Shown here: positions 31,666-42,269 of the stretch, piece by piece
How positions within the stretch are numbered: position 1 is the stretch's first letter
Layout of the letters: each line of letters starts with the position of its first letter
NCBI GenBank assembly: GCA_945859605.1
Contig: OX243821.1
Location: 16,933,509 to 16,997,508 of the forward strand
Reading direction: 5' to 3'
Source of the DNA: Lumbricus rubellus
Taxonomy: Eukaryota > Annelida > Clitellata > Crassiclitellata > Lumbricidae
Length of the DNA stretch: 64,000 bases
Translations under genes and position numbers: made by a program
The notes under the pieces: generated by a model
Databases searched by the model: none
Told to the model about the DNA's origin: nothing
The model's input: the letters and a program-made list of their open reading frames with translations, nothing else

Positions 31666-32265
31666 GTCAGTACTTCTCTGTCTGTTTGTCTGTCTATTTG
31701 TGTGTGTGTGTGTGCCTCTGTCTGTCTGTCTTTGTCGTTTTGTCTGTCTCTGTCATTGTCCTTGTCTGTTTGTTTGTCTCTGTCTTTCCCTCCGTATGCC
31801 TGTTTCTGTCGTTGTCTCTGTCTGTCTCATGATTGCTCCTTCTATCTATCTCTGTTTGTCTGTTTGCTTTTCTTTCTGTTTCTACTTGTCTCTGACTGCC
31901 TTCATCTGTATTCCCATCTGCACCTGTGTCTATCTGTCTGTCTGTCTGTCTGTCTGTATGTCTGTCTGTCTGCCTACCTCTATCCTTGCCTGTCTATGTA
32001 TTGTGGCTGTCTCTCTACCTCTGTCTCTGTCTCAATCTCTGTCTGCATGTATGTCTGTCTGTCTCTCATTCTGTCAGTATGTCTGTCTGTCTGTCTGCCT
32101 GTTTGTCTGTCTATCTGTCTGTCTGTCTGTCTGCCTACCTCTATCCTTGCCTGTCTATGTATTGTGACTGTCTCTCTACCTCCGTCTCTGTCTCAATCTC
32201 TGTCTGCATGTATGTCTGTCTGTCTGTCTCTCATTCTGTCTGTCTGTCTGTCTGTCTGGGTTTTT
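31666..32265. repeat. degenerate (CTGT)n tract with internal ~175-bp duplication
   Basis: The block from about 31960 (CTGTCTGCCTACCTCTATCC) through the CTCATTCTGTC motif recurs from about 32130. Serine/cysteine/leucine frames here are artefacts. Confidence 0.88.
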
Positions 32266-32504
32266 TTCGCCAAGAAGCGACGATAGAAGATGCTGTCTTC
32301 GGAAATGCGTCCTAGATAAACTGGAGAGTTCGTTGGAGTTTTACAATGCAGAGCTCCAGCGACATATATGTCTTCCTATCAGAAAACCCGATTCCACTTG
32401 ACAAGGTTCGAACTACTTGAGAAGAACTTATAGTGAGGAATTCCACCATAAAATATGCATATATAGGCCTATATATATGCTATTATACTGGCCTTTTTGC
32501 CGTG

Positions 32505-32590
32505 CTAGAGTCAGGAGCGCTTCTGAGTAATTCCCTTGAAGAAGCGCTAAATAAATTCTTGAAAAAATGAAGGAATGAGTGAATGAATAA
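32505..32590 (+). mobile_element. LINE 3' tail
   Basis: GGAGCGCTTCTGAGTAATTC...GAAGAAGCGCTAAATAAATTC, then GAAT-like units: the terminal stem of the CR1/L2-like family alone. Confidence 0.6.
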
Positions 32591-33415
32591 AAGATTTAAG
32601 TGATCTACCTCCAAAATTTAACTTCGATAAATCCATTTAATTCGATTAAATTTAGCATGTAAGCCTTGTAAGGTAAAGACTGGAAAATGTTTTTAAAAAG
32701 GCAGTCGGTGAGTCTGTTATTAGTTTCGCCTTACTGCACACACTGCATAATGGTGACACGTCAGATCAAATTATGTGTTTGTCTCATTATTAACTCTATA
32801 CCAATTACTACCGTCTCGGCATTAAAGGGTTAAACTACTTTCGATTGTTTTAGTATCAGTTTCCGTTTTTTGGCGGCTTCCCGGATTTCAGTTTTTAGAA
32901 ATCGTGATAGTGTTCTTTAGTTTTCGTTTTTTGTTGAAGTTAAATATAGCATTGAGTTTTCGTTAAATTAAACAAATTTAGATATCGTTTTCCTTAACGA
33001 AAACAATACTGGCATTATTAGTTGGTTCCATTGTTTGATGCTTTCAGAATTCAGATGGAACCAAAAGGCTCCGTATATACCCGAAGATATACATGTAGCA
33101 GACTGCGCGAAGGAAGCTATAGTACTTTTGTTACTGTTTAAACGACACTGTCATATAAAAGATGATTAGTTTTGCCCTCCTCCTTTATCCAGACTTGGGA
33201 CTGGCACTAGCAGAGTGCAACCAGTGCCGGAGTTTTTTTATATACTAGAAATGGTTGATGAAAGGAATATGGGCTATGTATACAGAAGAGTGTATTGTGG
33301 GGATTTTATTGACCGGGGAACTCTTGATTCTTGAAGGAGTCAATAAGGTCGAAATCTCGGTCCACATTATATGTAGACTTGTAGAGCAAAAATAAAACTG
33401 CTTCACGTTTCACGC
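32591..33415. other. no recognised feature
   Basis: AT-rich, no ORF of note, no repeat family recognised. Confidence 0.45.
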
Positions 33416-33462
33416 ACGCATATGCACACGCACACGCGCGCGCACACACACACATCATCATC

Positions 33463-33508
<46 letters not shown>

Positions 33509-33655
33509 CCATCATCATCCACCCGTTCACCACCCTCACAGGCTCACACACTGGTACTCACATCCATAATTATAATGAATATAAACACACACACACACAC
33601 GCACGCGCATGCGCGCGCGCGCGCACCCACACATCATCATCATCACCGACAGACA
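33416..33655. repeat. alternating CA/CG tracts and (CAT)n
   Basis: (CA)n with GCGCGC at 33421-33453, (CAT)n at 33454-33520, then (CA)n plus CGCGCGCGCGC at 33583-33635. The purine-pyrimidine alternation is Z-DNA prone. Confidence 0.85.
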
Positions 33656-33814
33656 GGCAGGCAGATAGACATACAAACAGACGGACAGACAGGACAGAGA
33701 CTCAGACGGACAGAAAGAGAATCAGACAGAGACAGATAGAGACACAGAGAGAGACACACACAGAGACACACACATATACAGAAAGAAAGAAAGACAGTCA
33801 GGCAAATAATATCA

Positions 33815-34039
33815 GCATTACACACATATATATATACATTATATATATATATTATATACATATTATACACATGCGCAGCACACAAGCAATTGCGTTTATT
33901 CACGTGCATGGAATCCATTGATGCACACCATATATATTTTATATACATAATACATATCATATAGGCCTATTATATACATAGATATATGATATATATATGT
34001 GTGTGTGTGTGATCTATTATATACATAGACATAATGATC

Positions 34040-34071
<32 letters not shown>

Positions 34072-34115
34072 ATCTATTATATGCATAGATATATGATATA
34101 TATATACATATTATA

Positions 34116-34155
<40 letters not shown>
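33815..34155. repeat. TA- and TG-rich tracts
   Basis: Alternating TATA runs with two (GT)n blocks (33996-34010, 34053-34070) and a ~35-bp (TA)n at 34118-34155. A CATAGATATATGATATATAT block is repeated. Confidence 0.85.
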
Positions 34156-34158
<3 letters not shown>

Positions 34159-34650
34159 TTATACACTGTCTCATTGTCCTTTGTTCTTCCGCAGAGCAAT
34201 TCGTTCGTTTCTTTGTTCCATCATTCATTGGCACTGTTCCTTTTTCTCTCTCCTCCATCCATCCACCCATCCATCCACTCATCATCCCTCCTGCCTCAGC
34301 AGCCGACGACCACTGGTCATCGATCGACCGTCCCTCTGCCTCCCTTCCCACCTTCCTCCCTTCCAACCTTCCATACATCCTTCCTTTTCTTCCGTCCATC
34401 GTTCGCCGTAGAAGGTCCGCATCGTATGTTACGCATCCATGGACTGCTGTCTACAGCAGCATTTAAACGAGAATCGCGTTACAATTATTATTATTGGACG
34501 AGGTGTGAGAATAAATTAAAAGGTGACTGTCAATGAATGAATGAATGAATTATTATATTATTGACCGAAGAGAAAATTGAAGTAAGAATGATGATGATGA
34601 TAAAAATAATAGCAATAGAATTTGTGATAAAAATTTAAAAAAAATTATAA
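34156..34650. other. no recognised gene
   Basis: Pyrimidine-rich then AT-rich sequence with small GAAT and GATGAT runs. Nothing coding. Confidence 0.4.
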
Positions 34651-34654
34651 TAAG

Positions 34655-34895
34655 GACTGGATTTCATATCTGATTTGGCGAAGAGAAATACCGCTGCTAC
34701 CCATGACCCTATGGAAACGTCGTACTTATTCAGTGGCTCTACAACGGGGGAACGCCATCTGCCTCTCAGGAACATTGCCATCGCTCCCTGACCGACCTGA
34801 GAACGAGATTTACAATCCGGGAAAGCGAGCCGTGGAATGACAGAAGGAATCGACTTTCGCGGACCTAGCTTTTACACTAGATGCTATTTAATAAC
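34655..34895 (+). pseudogene. RLE retrotransposon copy F1 (3' end, copy C subfamily)
   Basis: It matches copy C from L-D-F-I-S-D-L to the end of the 3' UTR. Relative to copy C an 11-bp deletion (near 34728) shifts the frame. Followed by (TAA)n to 34965. Confidence 0.8.
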
Positions 34896-34899
34896 AATA

Positions 34900-34963
<64 letters not shown>

Positions 34964-34969
34964 AGAATA

Positions 34970-35027
34970 CAATTTTTTTTAAGTCTCCGGATAATTTTTT
35001 GAAATCCCGAGGGATCATTGATACCTC

Positions 35028-35040
<13 letters not shown>
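34970..35040 (+). mobile_element. RLE 3'-end fragment with perfect hairpin
   Basis: Between two (TAA)n tracts. CCCGAGG (35006-35012) pairs perfectly with CCTCGGG (35024-35030); a long A-run follows. Confidence 0.65.
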
Positions 35041-35099
<59 letters not shown>

Positions 35100-35783
35100 G
35101 CCGTGTCTTTCCAGCGCGCCAGCGACTGGTTACACTGTCTGCCGATTACCTCCTGTGGCCTTAGACTCAGCGACGAGGCCATCAGAGTTGCGGTTGGACT
35201 ACGTCTTGGAGCCAATATCTGCCAACCTCACGACTGCGCTTGTGGCACGCTGGTCACCGCTAGAGGGACACACGGCCTCTCCTGTGCTTTGGGGTTTGGC
35301 CGCGTCGCCAGGCACGCTGCCATCAACGATCTCATTTACCGTAGCCTCATCCGAGCCGGTTTTCCAGCGGTCAAAGAGCCTCGGGGCATGCTACGCTCGG
35401 ACGGGAAGAGACCGGACGGCACCACCCTCATTCCATGGAAAGCGGGTCGTTGTCTCGTATGGGATGCCACTGTTGTCGACACCCTTGCGCCCTCCTATCT
35501 ACAGGCAACGGCTGTCACTGCAGGAGCAGCAGCAGAAATTGCAGATTGCAGAAAAGAAAAGAAATATCAGTCAATTACAGCCTCACATGTCTTCATTCCG
35601 CTGGCCCTGGAGACGCTAGGCCCCATCAATTCTAGGGGAATTGATTTATTAACTGACCTAGGTCGTCACCTGTCGCAGGCGTCGGACGATCTGAGGGAGA
35701 CGTCTTTCCTCTTTCAAAGACTTTCAATTACTATTCAGCGCTTCAACGCTGTGGCCTTCACAGGCTCTTTCGTTGAGGAGTAG
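35100..35783 (+). CDS. RLE retrotransposon copy F2, endonuclease domain (5' partial)
   Basis: 228 open codons from A-V-S-F-Q-R-A-S-D-W to a TAG. It carries C-A-C-G...H-G-L-S-C, S-D-G-K-R-P-D-G and V-W-D-A-T-V. It is near-identical to copy E (7993-8733), including the short 3' UTR, but truncated at a different 5' point, so the two are independent insertions from one source. Flanked by (TAA)n on both sides (35062-35099, 35808-35870). Confidence 0.85.
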   Translation, partial: AVSFQRASDWLHCLPITSCGLRLSDEAIRVAVGLRLGANICQPHDCACGTLVTARGTHGLSCALGFGRVARHAAINDLIYRSLIRAGFPAVKEPRGMLRSDGKRPDGTTLIPWKAGRCLVWDATVVDTLAPSYLQATAVTAGAAAEIADCRKEKKYQSITASHVFIPLALETLGPINSRGIDLLTDLGRHLSQASDDLRETSFLFQRLSITIQRFNAVAFTGSFVEE

Positions 35784-35879
35784 CCTTTCAATAACAATAG
35801 CATGACAATAATAATAATTAATAATAATAATAATAATATGAAATGTAATAATAATAATAATAATAGTAAGTAGTAACCG

Positions 35880-35960
35880 ATGAGGAGGACCGCTAACTCC
35901 AGAACATCACCGTTTTAGTATTGTTTTTAAAGCCTGAGGGATCATATATACTTCGGGCGA
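35880..35960 (+). mobile_element. RLE 3'-end fragment with hairpin
   Basis: CCTGAGG (35933-35939) and CTTCGGG (35951-35957) pair with two G-U; A-rich tail and AAT units follow. Confidence 0.6.
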
Positions 35961-35981
35961 AAAAAATAATAGTAATAGTTT

Positions 35982-36206
35982 GTACCTATTGCAATTGAAA
36001 CGCTGGGTCCCATCAATTGCGCGGGTCGGGAATTTTTATCGGAGTTGGGCCGCCGTTGTGCCGCTGTTTCCGGCGATCCGAGGGAAATTGTCTACCTCTT
36101 CCAGAGAATTTCAATTTGCACTCAGCGTTTCAACGCCGTTGCTTTTAGACGAACCTTTAGGCCTACTCCACACCCCGGGGACGATAACAATGCTCTTTAT
36201 GCTTGA
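35982..36206 (+). CDS. RLE retrotransposon copy G, extreme C-terminus
   Basis: 75 codons: V-P-I-A-I-E-T-L-G-P-I-N, then Y-L-F-Q-R-I-S, then Q-R-F-N-A-V-A-F-R, ending TGA. This is the conserved C-terminal segment of all RLE copies here, with its own sequence variant. It ends in (TAA)n at 36270. Confidence 0.75.
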   Translation, partial: VPIAIETLGPINCAGREFLSELGRRCAAVSGDPREIVYLFQRISICTQRFNAVAFRRTFRPTPHPGDDNNALYA

Positions 36207-36279
36207 ACACATTTCTGTTTTTAGTTTTTGTTTTCGGCTTGAGTGGATTTTTCAATAAATGTCGAAATAGTAATAATAA

Positions 36280-36494
36280 TAATAATAATAACATTATTAA
36301 TAATTAAGGAGCATAAAACGATAATCATAACAAACGAATGCCTAAAGAGAAAATGATGATGATAAAATAATAATAATAATTTTATTATTATATTATTATT
36401 ATTGTTATTATCATCATCATCATCATCATCGTCGTCGTCGTCGTCGTCATTATCATCTTCATCATCGTCGTCGTCGTCGTCGTCGTTGTCGTCG

Positions 36495-36528
<34 letters not shown>

Positions 36529-36540
36529 TATTAATAGTAA
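36280..36540. repeat. (TAA)n, (CAT)n and (CGT)n tracts
   Basis: Trinucleotide blocks: TTA/ATT at 36367-36408, CAT at 36409-36430, CGT at 36431-36447 and 36467-36486, CAT at 36490-36525. Confidence 0.88.
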
Positions 36541-36664
36541 AATAAACAGCGTCGGGAGAGCTGCTTTATAATGTTGCTAAACATTGAATAAGCCTTATTA
36601 GTAAGGTTGTGAAGCTTCGCATGGACACCTTTTCTTTATGTGTTTTAACCCTTATAAATATCTA

Positions 36665-37069
36665 CACTTGTCCCAATAAATCGGGCACCCTTTTTATAAT
36701 GTGAATAAAACAGGTAAATCTTAATCGATTTTCAAAATTTCTAAACTGTTTATATCCTGAGATAATTATCTTACATTGATTCAAATATGAAGTTTCTGGC
36801 ATGAATATTGACGCCACAATTACGTAATTTGCATAAGAGAATTCAAATGTTAAGTACCGAACTCAACGATTTTTGTTGACATTTGGTTTCGATATGTAAA
36901 GTAACGACGTCATTATGACATAATTTTTTATTGAGGGCCGTTCATAAATTACCAATTTGTAGATAATTATCTCAGGATTAAAAACAGTTTTAAAATTTTG
37001 ACAATCGATGAATATTTACCAGTTTTATTCACATTATAAAAAGAGTGCCCGATTTATTGGGACACAGTG
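36665..37069. mobile_element. 405-bp Tc1/mariner-type MITE
   Basis: Ends CACTTGTCCCAATAAATC and GATTTATTGGGACACAGTG, flanked by TA on both sides. The inverted repeats extend ~105 bp inward with few mismatches, leaving only ~190 bp unpaired. TA duplication and a CACTG-type end point to Tc1/mariner. No transposase. Confidence 0.85.
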
Positions 37070-37189
37070 TATTTACTTCCTTGAAATTTACTTGCCTTTG
37101 CCATACCGGCAATTATTGTTGTGATAAGATGACGTTATACTTGGAATATTAAAAACAATAATTCTCAGTATTATCATTATTACAAAAAG

Positions 37190-37299
37190 AGTAATGATTA
37201 AAATTAAGAATATAATTATCATCATCGTCATCGTCATCGTCATCGCCATCGTCATCGTCATCGTCATCATCGTTGTCGTCGTCGTCGTCGTCGTCGTCG

Positions 37300-37340
<41 letters not shown>

Positions 37341-37506
37341 TTCAGCATAACCAACAGTAACAACATCAGCAACGGCAACAACAACAACAATAACAACGCC
37401 ATCACTATTCCTTCACTCGCAACAATGCTCAGCACCACCGTTATAATAATGACTTGCCATGTTGGATGGTAACGTCTAATACATGCGAAATAAAACCACT
37501 CTTCCC

Positions 37507-37545
<39 letters not shown>

Positions 37546-37560
37546 AACAACAAGTGGATT
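37190..37560. repeat. (CGT/CAT)n and (AAC)n tracts
   Basis: ATC/GTC repeats at 37215-37345, mixed AAC repeats to 37400, and a pure AAC run at 37508-37550. Confidence 0.88.
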
Positions 37561-37636
37561 TTCACACCCAGCAGGTGACAACTAGCTTCACGTTCAGTTA
37601 CCATAACCAGACGTCCACCGGCGACAGTCCGCAGTC

Positions 37637-37691
37637 AGCGCTTGCTTGCTGAGCGCCGCTTTCAGCAAGCGCTCAGCAGCAAGCAAGCGCT
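37637..37691. promoter_or_regulatory. strong GC-rich hairpin upstream of exon 37808
   Basis: AGCGCTTGCTTGCTGAGCG (37637-37655) pairs with 37670-37691 apart from a 3-nt bulge, with a 14-nt loop. An E-box CACGTG lies at 37713-37718. Position suggests promoter or 5' UTR, which is inference. Confidence 0.5.
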
Positions 37692-37807
37692 TGGCGGGAA
37701 GAAACGTCACTCGCACGTGCTAACCTCTGGCGTCACCATCATCATCGGAAATCTGAAGACACAAGACACAAGACAATAGAACAGGTGCTATAGTCGATTA
37801 GGAGGAG

Positions 37808-37981
37808 ATGCCGGCGTTGACGAATATCCTGTCGTCTTCAGCAGCATCATCGTCAGCATCAACGGGGTCCCCATCAACATCAGCAAGGAGGCGGGCAGCA
37901 GCCTCCTCTGTTGGTGCTGCCGGCGGTGGTGGCATTGCGGCTGCTGCGATGGCACTGCCGCCTCCGCCGCCTACTAAGATG
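37808..37981 (+). CDS. candidate first coding exon, unknown gene
   Basis: ATG at 37808 opens 58 codons ending in T-K-M, directly followed by GTGAGT (37982), a good splice donor (ATG|GTGAGT, phase 0). Composition is Ala/Ser/Gly/Pro-rich with a five-proline run (P-P-P-P-P-T-K-M), unlike the AT-rich surroundings. I do not recognise the protein. The rest of the gene was not found; the following ~800 bases are a GGTA array that would lie in intron 1. It might instead be a chance frame in a GC-rich island. Confidence 0.5.
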
Positions 37982-38044
37982 GTGAGTGAGATATAACCAC
38001 GTTCGTTTATCTATTTGTGTAGATTGCAAGGACAATATATTAGT

Positions 38045-38815
38045 AACCAAGTAAGTAAGTAGGTAGGTATGTGTGTGTGACACTGTGTGTGGGTAGGTAG
38101 GTAGGTATTTAGGTGGGTGGGGTGGGTGGGGTGGGTGGGCTGGCGTGCGTGCGAGCGAACGGGCGTGCGTGCGTGTGGATAGGTATGTGGGTGGGTAGGT
38201 AGGTAGGTAAATAGGTAGGTCGGTGGGTGGGTAGATAGGTGGGTTGGTACAATGTAAGTATATAGGTGGGTAGGTCGGTCAGTAGGCAGGTAGGCAGGTA
38301 AGTAGGTTAGTAGGTAGGTTGGTGGGTAGGTGAGTAGTCAGGCAGGCAGGCAGGTAGGTAGATAGGTAGGTAGGTAGGTAGGTAGGTATGTAGGTAGGTA
38401 GGTAGGTAGGTAGGTAGGTAGGTAGGTAGGTAGGTAGGTAGGTAGGTAGGTAGGTATGTAGGTAGGTAGGTAGGTAGGTAGGTAGGTAGGTGGGTGTTGG
38501 GTGGGTAGGTGGGTAGGTAGGTAGGTAGGTAGGTAGGTGGGTAGGTAGATAGGTAGGTAGGTAGATAGGTAAATAGGTAGGTGGGTGGGTGGGTAGATAG
38601 GTGGGTTGGTACAATGTAAGTAGGTGGGTAGGTCGGTCAGTAGGCAGGTAGGCAGGTAAGTAGGTTGGTAGGTAGGTTGGTGGGTAGGTGATTAGTCAGG
38701 CAGGCAGGCAGGCGGGTAGGTAGATAGGTAGATAGGTAGGTAGGTAGGTAGGTAGGTAGGTGGGTGGGTGTTGGGTGGGTAGGTAGGTAGGTAGGTAAAT
38801 AAGTAAGTAATAATT
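38045..38815. repeat. (GGTA)n degenerate array with higher-order duplication
   Basis: About 770 bases of GGTA with GGTG, GGCA and GATA variants. The block starting GTCGGTCAGTAGGCAGG at about 38273 recurs at about 38631, a ~358-bp higher-order period. Minus-strand T-Y-L-P frames are artefacts. Confidence 0.92.
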
Positions 38816-38875
38816 TTTCTTTCTTACTCTATTTGCGAATGCACAATGGGACATGGGACATCGCTATTGAGATGA
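38815..38875 (-). mobile_element. LINE 3' tip, inverted
   Basis: TAAGTAAG edge then GCACAATGGGACA, the end of the LINE family seen at 19900 and 43325. Confidence 0.55.
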
Positions 38876-38944
38876 TGAGCTGACCACGTCAACGAGAAGA
38901 GTGGCGTCGTTGGGCATCTGGACCTTCAGAGAGGCAGCTAACCT

Positions 38945-39725
38945 AAAGAAGAAGGTTAGGTTAGTTTGGGCTAAGTTGGATTACATGTACGTTCGAGTTG
39001 GGTTTGATAAGGTGCATGTTGTTTGACTTGATTAGGTTAGCTTAAGTTGGGGTTAGGTTTGATAAGGTTGAGTTAGCTTGAGTTAGCTTGGATTAAATTG
39101 AATTAGGTTGGATTAATTTGAGTAATGTTGGGCGAGGTTGGATTAGGTAGCATTTTTTTGGATTAGTTTAGGCTGGATTAGGTTAGCTTTGGTTGGTCTG
39201 ATAAGGTTGGAGTAACTTGTGTCAGCTTGCTTATGCTAGAAATTGGTTTAGGTTGGGATAGATTTGGTTAGGTAGGATTTGTTTGGGTTATAGGTCAGCT
39301 TCATTTAGATTAATTTGGATCAATTTGGGTCAGATTTAGGATTTGGTTGTATTAGCTGGAATAAGGTTTGGTTATAGGTTGGATTGAGTTGTATTTATTA
39401 CTTTGAATTGGGTTGGGTTATTTAGAGTTAGATGGGTTAGGTTGTATTAGTTTGGATTAGGTTAAGCTGGATTAAGGTTAAGTTAAATTGTGTTGTGTTG
39501 CTTTGGGGTTAGGTTGGGTTAGGTTCTATTAGGATAGGTTAGGGTAGATTATGTTGCATGAGGATGTGTTAGGTTGGGTTAGGATGGGTTAGTATGGGTT
39601 AGGATTGGTCAGGCTTAGTTAGGATGGGTTAGGTTGTGTTAGGTTGGATTAGGATAGGTTAGGATGGGTCATGGTGGGTTAGGGTGGGTTATAGGTTGGG
39701 TTATTTTGGATTGGGTTGGGTTGAA
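38945..39725. repeat. degenerate TTAGGTTGGGTTAGG-type array
   Basis: Nearly 800 bases with strong G/T strand bias, built from TTAGG, TTGGG and TTGGATTAGG variants. It resembles decayed telomere-like minisatellite; no pure unit dominates. Confidence 0.8.
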
Positions 39726-40320
39726 ACCACTTTCCGGATGCTCCATATGTTGTATAAAGTATAATGGAGGACAGAGCTCTAATGACCTAATTATGACGTA
39801 AGATAATAGACAGGTACCAAAAATAACTCTGCCAGGTACAAGGCCATCCAACGGCATATTGGGTAATATGGACATGTGGAGATAATGCCAGCTGACCTAA
39901 TTTCTCTTCTATAGTACGTGCGTTGCCTGCAGATTCGAAGAAAAACGACACAAAGGCACATATACTGCAATTGAGACGGGCGGAGATTGATAATACAAAC
40001 GAGGACAGAGAAGGAGGACTTGGACCAACATCGAGAGCGGTACTGGACTCGACATGACAAACTGCGGCCGACGATAATTGGAATAATTTATTCGTACCCA
40101 TCGCCGCCAGATGTCTCGCATCGTGGAAATTATTGTGATGGCGAAAAGGCAATCAGAATGAAGTACATGTATAGTGTGTATTTGTATCTATGACTGTGGA
40201 ACATAATAAACTGCAGCGTATATAATAACATTTTGTGTGCGTAGGCTATATTCGATGTCATACACAATAGATACACATGTATGCATAATTGCATATGCAT
40301 TTTTAACATAAATGATAATG
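39726..40320. other. weak candidate 3' exon, otherwise unassigned
   Basis: GCCTGCAG ends at 39934, a fair splice acceptor; one frame then encodes S-K-K-N-D-T-K-A-H-I-L, about 40 polar residues, to a TGA at 40056-40058, with AATAAA near 40208. The phase does not fit exon 37808-37981 directly. Little support. Confidence 0.25.
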
Positions 40321-40444
40321 TACTCCCTTCATCCTTACTTTCCTCCATCATTTTCCCTCCCTCCTTCCCTCCGTCCCTCCCTCCCTCCGTCTCTCCCTCC
40401 CTCCGTCCCTCCCTCCCTCCCTCCCTCACTCCCTTCCTCCCTTC

Positions 40445-40496
<52 letters not shown>
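40320..40496. repeat. pyrimidine tract and (TA)n
   Basis: CTCC/TTCC repeats at 40330-40447 followed by a ~46-bp (TA)n. Confidence 0.9.
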
Positions 40497-40497
<1 letters not shown>

Positions 40498-41209
40498 TGT
40501 GAATCCCATAATAGCTACTCTAAATGTGCTACGAAACCTATACGTTTTCCACTCACTTTCATTAAGTCCTCGTTTTTGGTGAGTATCTAATGTTTGACGT
40601 CTTGAAAAAAAATACTTAAACGTGTTCGGTAACGGAAATTGATGTATTATCAGACTAATATGATAGTCTTGTATCAGCCCTTCTGTAGAAGAGTCGAGAT
40701 TTCAAATGGATTGATAGCTAATTTTAAACCTGAAATTTGACCGCCTATATCAGGGTATATGTAAAAGATGATCTATTCCACTCATTGTATATATATCATA
40801 TATTTAAAAAACAAAGTGCCTTATTTTCAAAACAAATTACCGGGCATTTTTCCACCTGAGAATTAATATGCTTTGAAATTTTCATCGAATTTCGTGTACT
40901 CTTGCGTTTTTTATCAATGAAAGTTAAAATAAGTGCCATGGTTTTTCACGAATGAGATCTATAAATAAACTCAGCCTTATTTCGCGCAAGGCGTGACGGG
41001 AAATGTCGTAGGTCACCACAATTAAAAAATTAAACATGGCGGATAGGTAACATGAATCGTTTGATAATGGATGTCCTTAATCGATGAAAATTAGACTATT
41101 TCAAGAAATTTAGAAAGGACAGAGGGCACAAGACAATTTATCAAATTAAACGTTAATTTGTGGTTTACGCATTTATGTTTTATCAGCAACAACAGTACTG
41201 CCGGTTATC
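40497..41209. other. no recognised feature
   Basis: AT-rich with no ORF or repeat recognised. Confidence 0.45.
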
Positions 41210-41345
41210 GCGGAAAGTATTGACGAGTAGCTAAGGTAGTCATAATGCTATTGAGTAGCTATGGAACGAAATATAATCATATATATGAGATATTTGTTTT
41301 AAAGCTGACGTAGTGGAACATATAGTACTGAGTAGCTATGCCGAT
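41210..41345 (+). repeat. GAGTAGCTA repeat, plus orientation
   Basis: One full and one partial ~108-bp unit: GAGTAGCTAAGGTAGTCATA, ATTGAGTAGCTATGG, AATATAATCATATATATGAG, then a CGTAGTGGAACATATAGTAC segment. Confidence 0.8.
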
Positions 41346-41440
41346 TCCTGACTTTGTTTACAACTGGGTTCTTGCTCTTTTACAAAACCGTGTGCATTGC
41401 ACTAAGTTCTGTGGCATAACCTCTTCTTTCAAGTTACAAG

Positions 41441-41800
41441 AAGAGATAGAATACGAAATGAGATTATATACGAAAGATTAAACATCCGGAACGAAGTAGT
41501 GAGCAGAATACAGAACAGACGACTGCGCTACTTTGGGCACATGGTCAGGATGGAAAACAACCGGTATCCAAAGATAGCCTTCAATGGGGAGGTACAGGGA
41601 AGGAGAAAAAGAGGAAGACCGAAGAAACGATGGAGGGACGTGATTAAGGAGGACTGTCAGGAGATGGGGCTGTCGATGCAGGAGGCTGTGCATCAGGCGG
41701 AAAACAGAGGAAGATGGAGAGCTTCCATAAATGAGCGGCTTCTGCGTGCTTGGGCATCGCCAAGGCCATAAGTCATAAGTCAATGTGGTTTCAGCCTTTT
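41441..41800 (+). pseudogene. LINE ORF2 C-terminal fragment
   Basis: L-R-Y-F-G-H-M-V-R-M-E then G-R-P-K-K-R-W-R-D-V, ending at 41771 with an AAGTCATAAGTCA 3' edge. Same domain as at 18212-18541. No RT present. Confidence 0.75.
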
Positions 41801-42269
41801 TTAGTAAAATAATAATAACAAGCGAAGAAATGCGCTATAACAAACCACTCATTAAATACGCGTGTTATCGCTTACAGAAATTATATTGGAATATTCCTTT
41901 TAGTTATGACAATTCTCTTATTAAAACATTATAATATACTAAGAATAATTTTTCAGACTAAAGCAACTGTTGCAGATTGTTGGAAAAGCACAATTTTCTT
42001 TTAAAATACTTTTAAATCACATTGTAAAAATCTATGCAAGCACACCACCGTTTAGCAATCATCGCGTGCATATATAATTAACTGCTGTAACGCAAGGCAA
42101 GGCAAGGCGTTGGTAGATAGAACCATTGCACATTTCAAAGATAAGTCCTAGGAGATAGCTCCAATATTCAAATAGCTTCTTTTCCACTATTTTTTTTTAC
42201 TTAAAACGACATAATCTTTGTACAGTTCAAGCATAATATTGGTAGCAATAAAATAAAACAATAAAACGG
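41801..42269. other. no recognised feature
   Basis: AT-rich; no gene or element boundary seen. Confidence 0.4.

Noticed and set aside
29945..32315. Long serine/cysteine/valine/leucine-rich frames
   Set aside because: Translations of (ACAG)n/(CTGT)n simple sequence on both strands.
38279..38614. Thr-Tyr-Leu-Pro repeat protein
   Set aside because: Minus-strand reading of the (GGTA)n array.
39935..40058. Terminal exon of the gene starting at 37808
   Set aside because: Acceptor and polyA signal are fair, but the phase does not match and there is no homology support.
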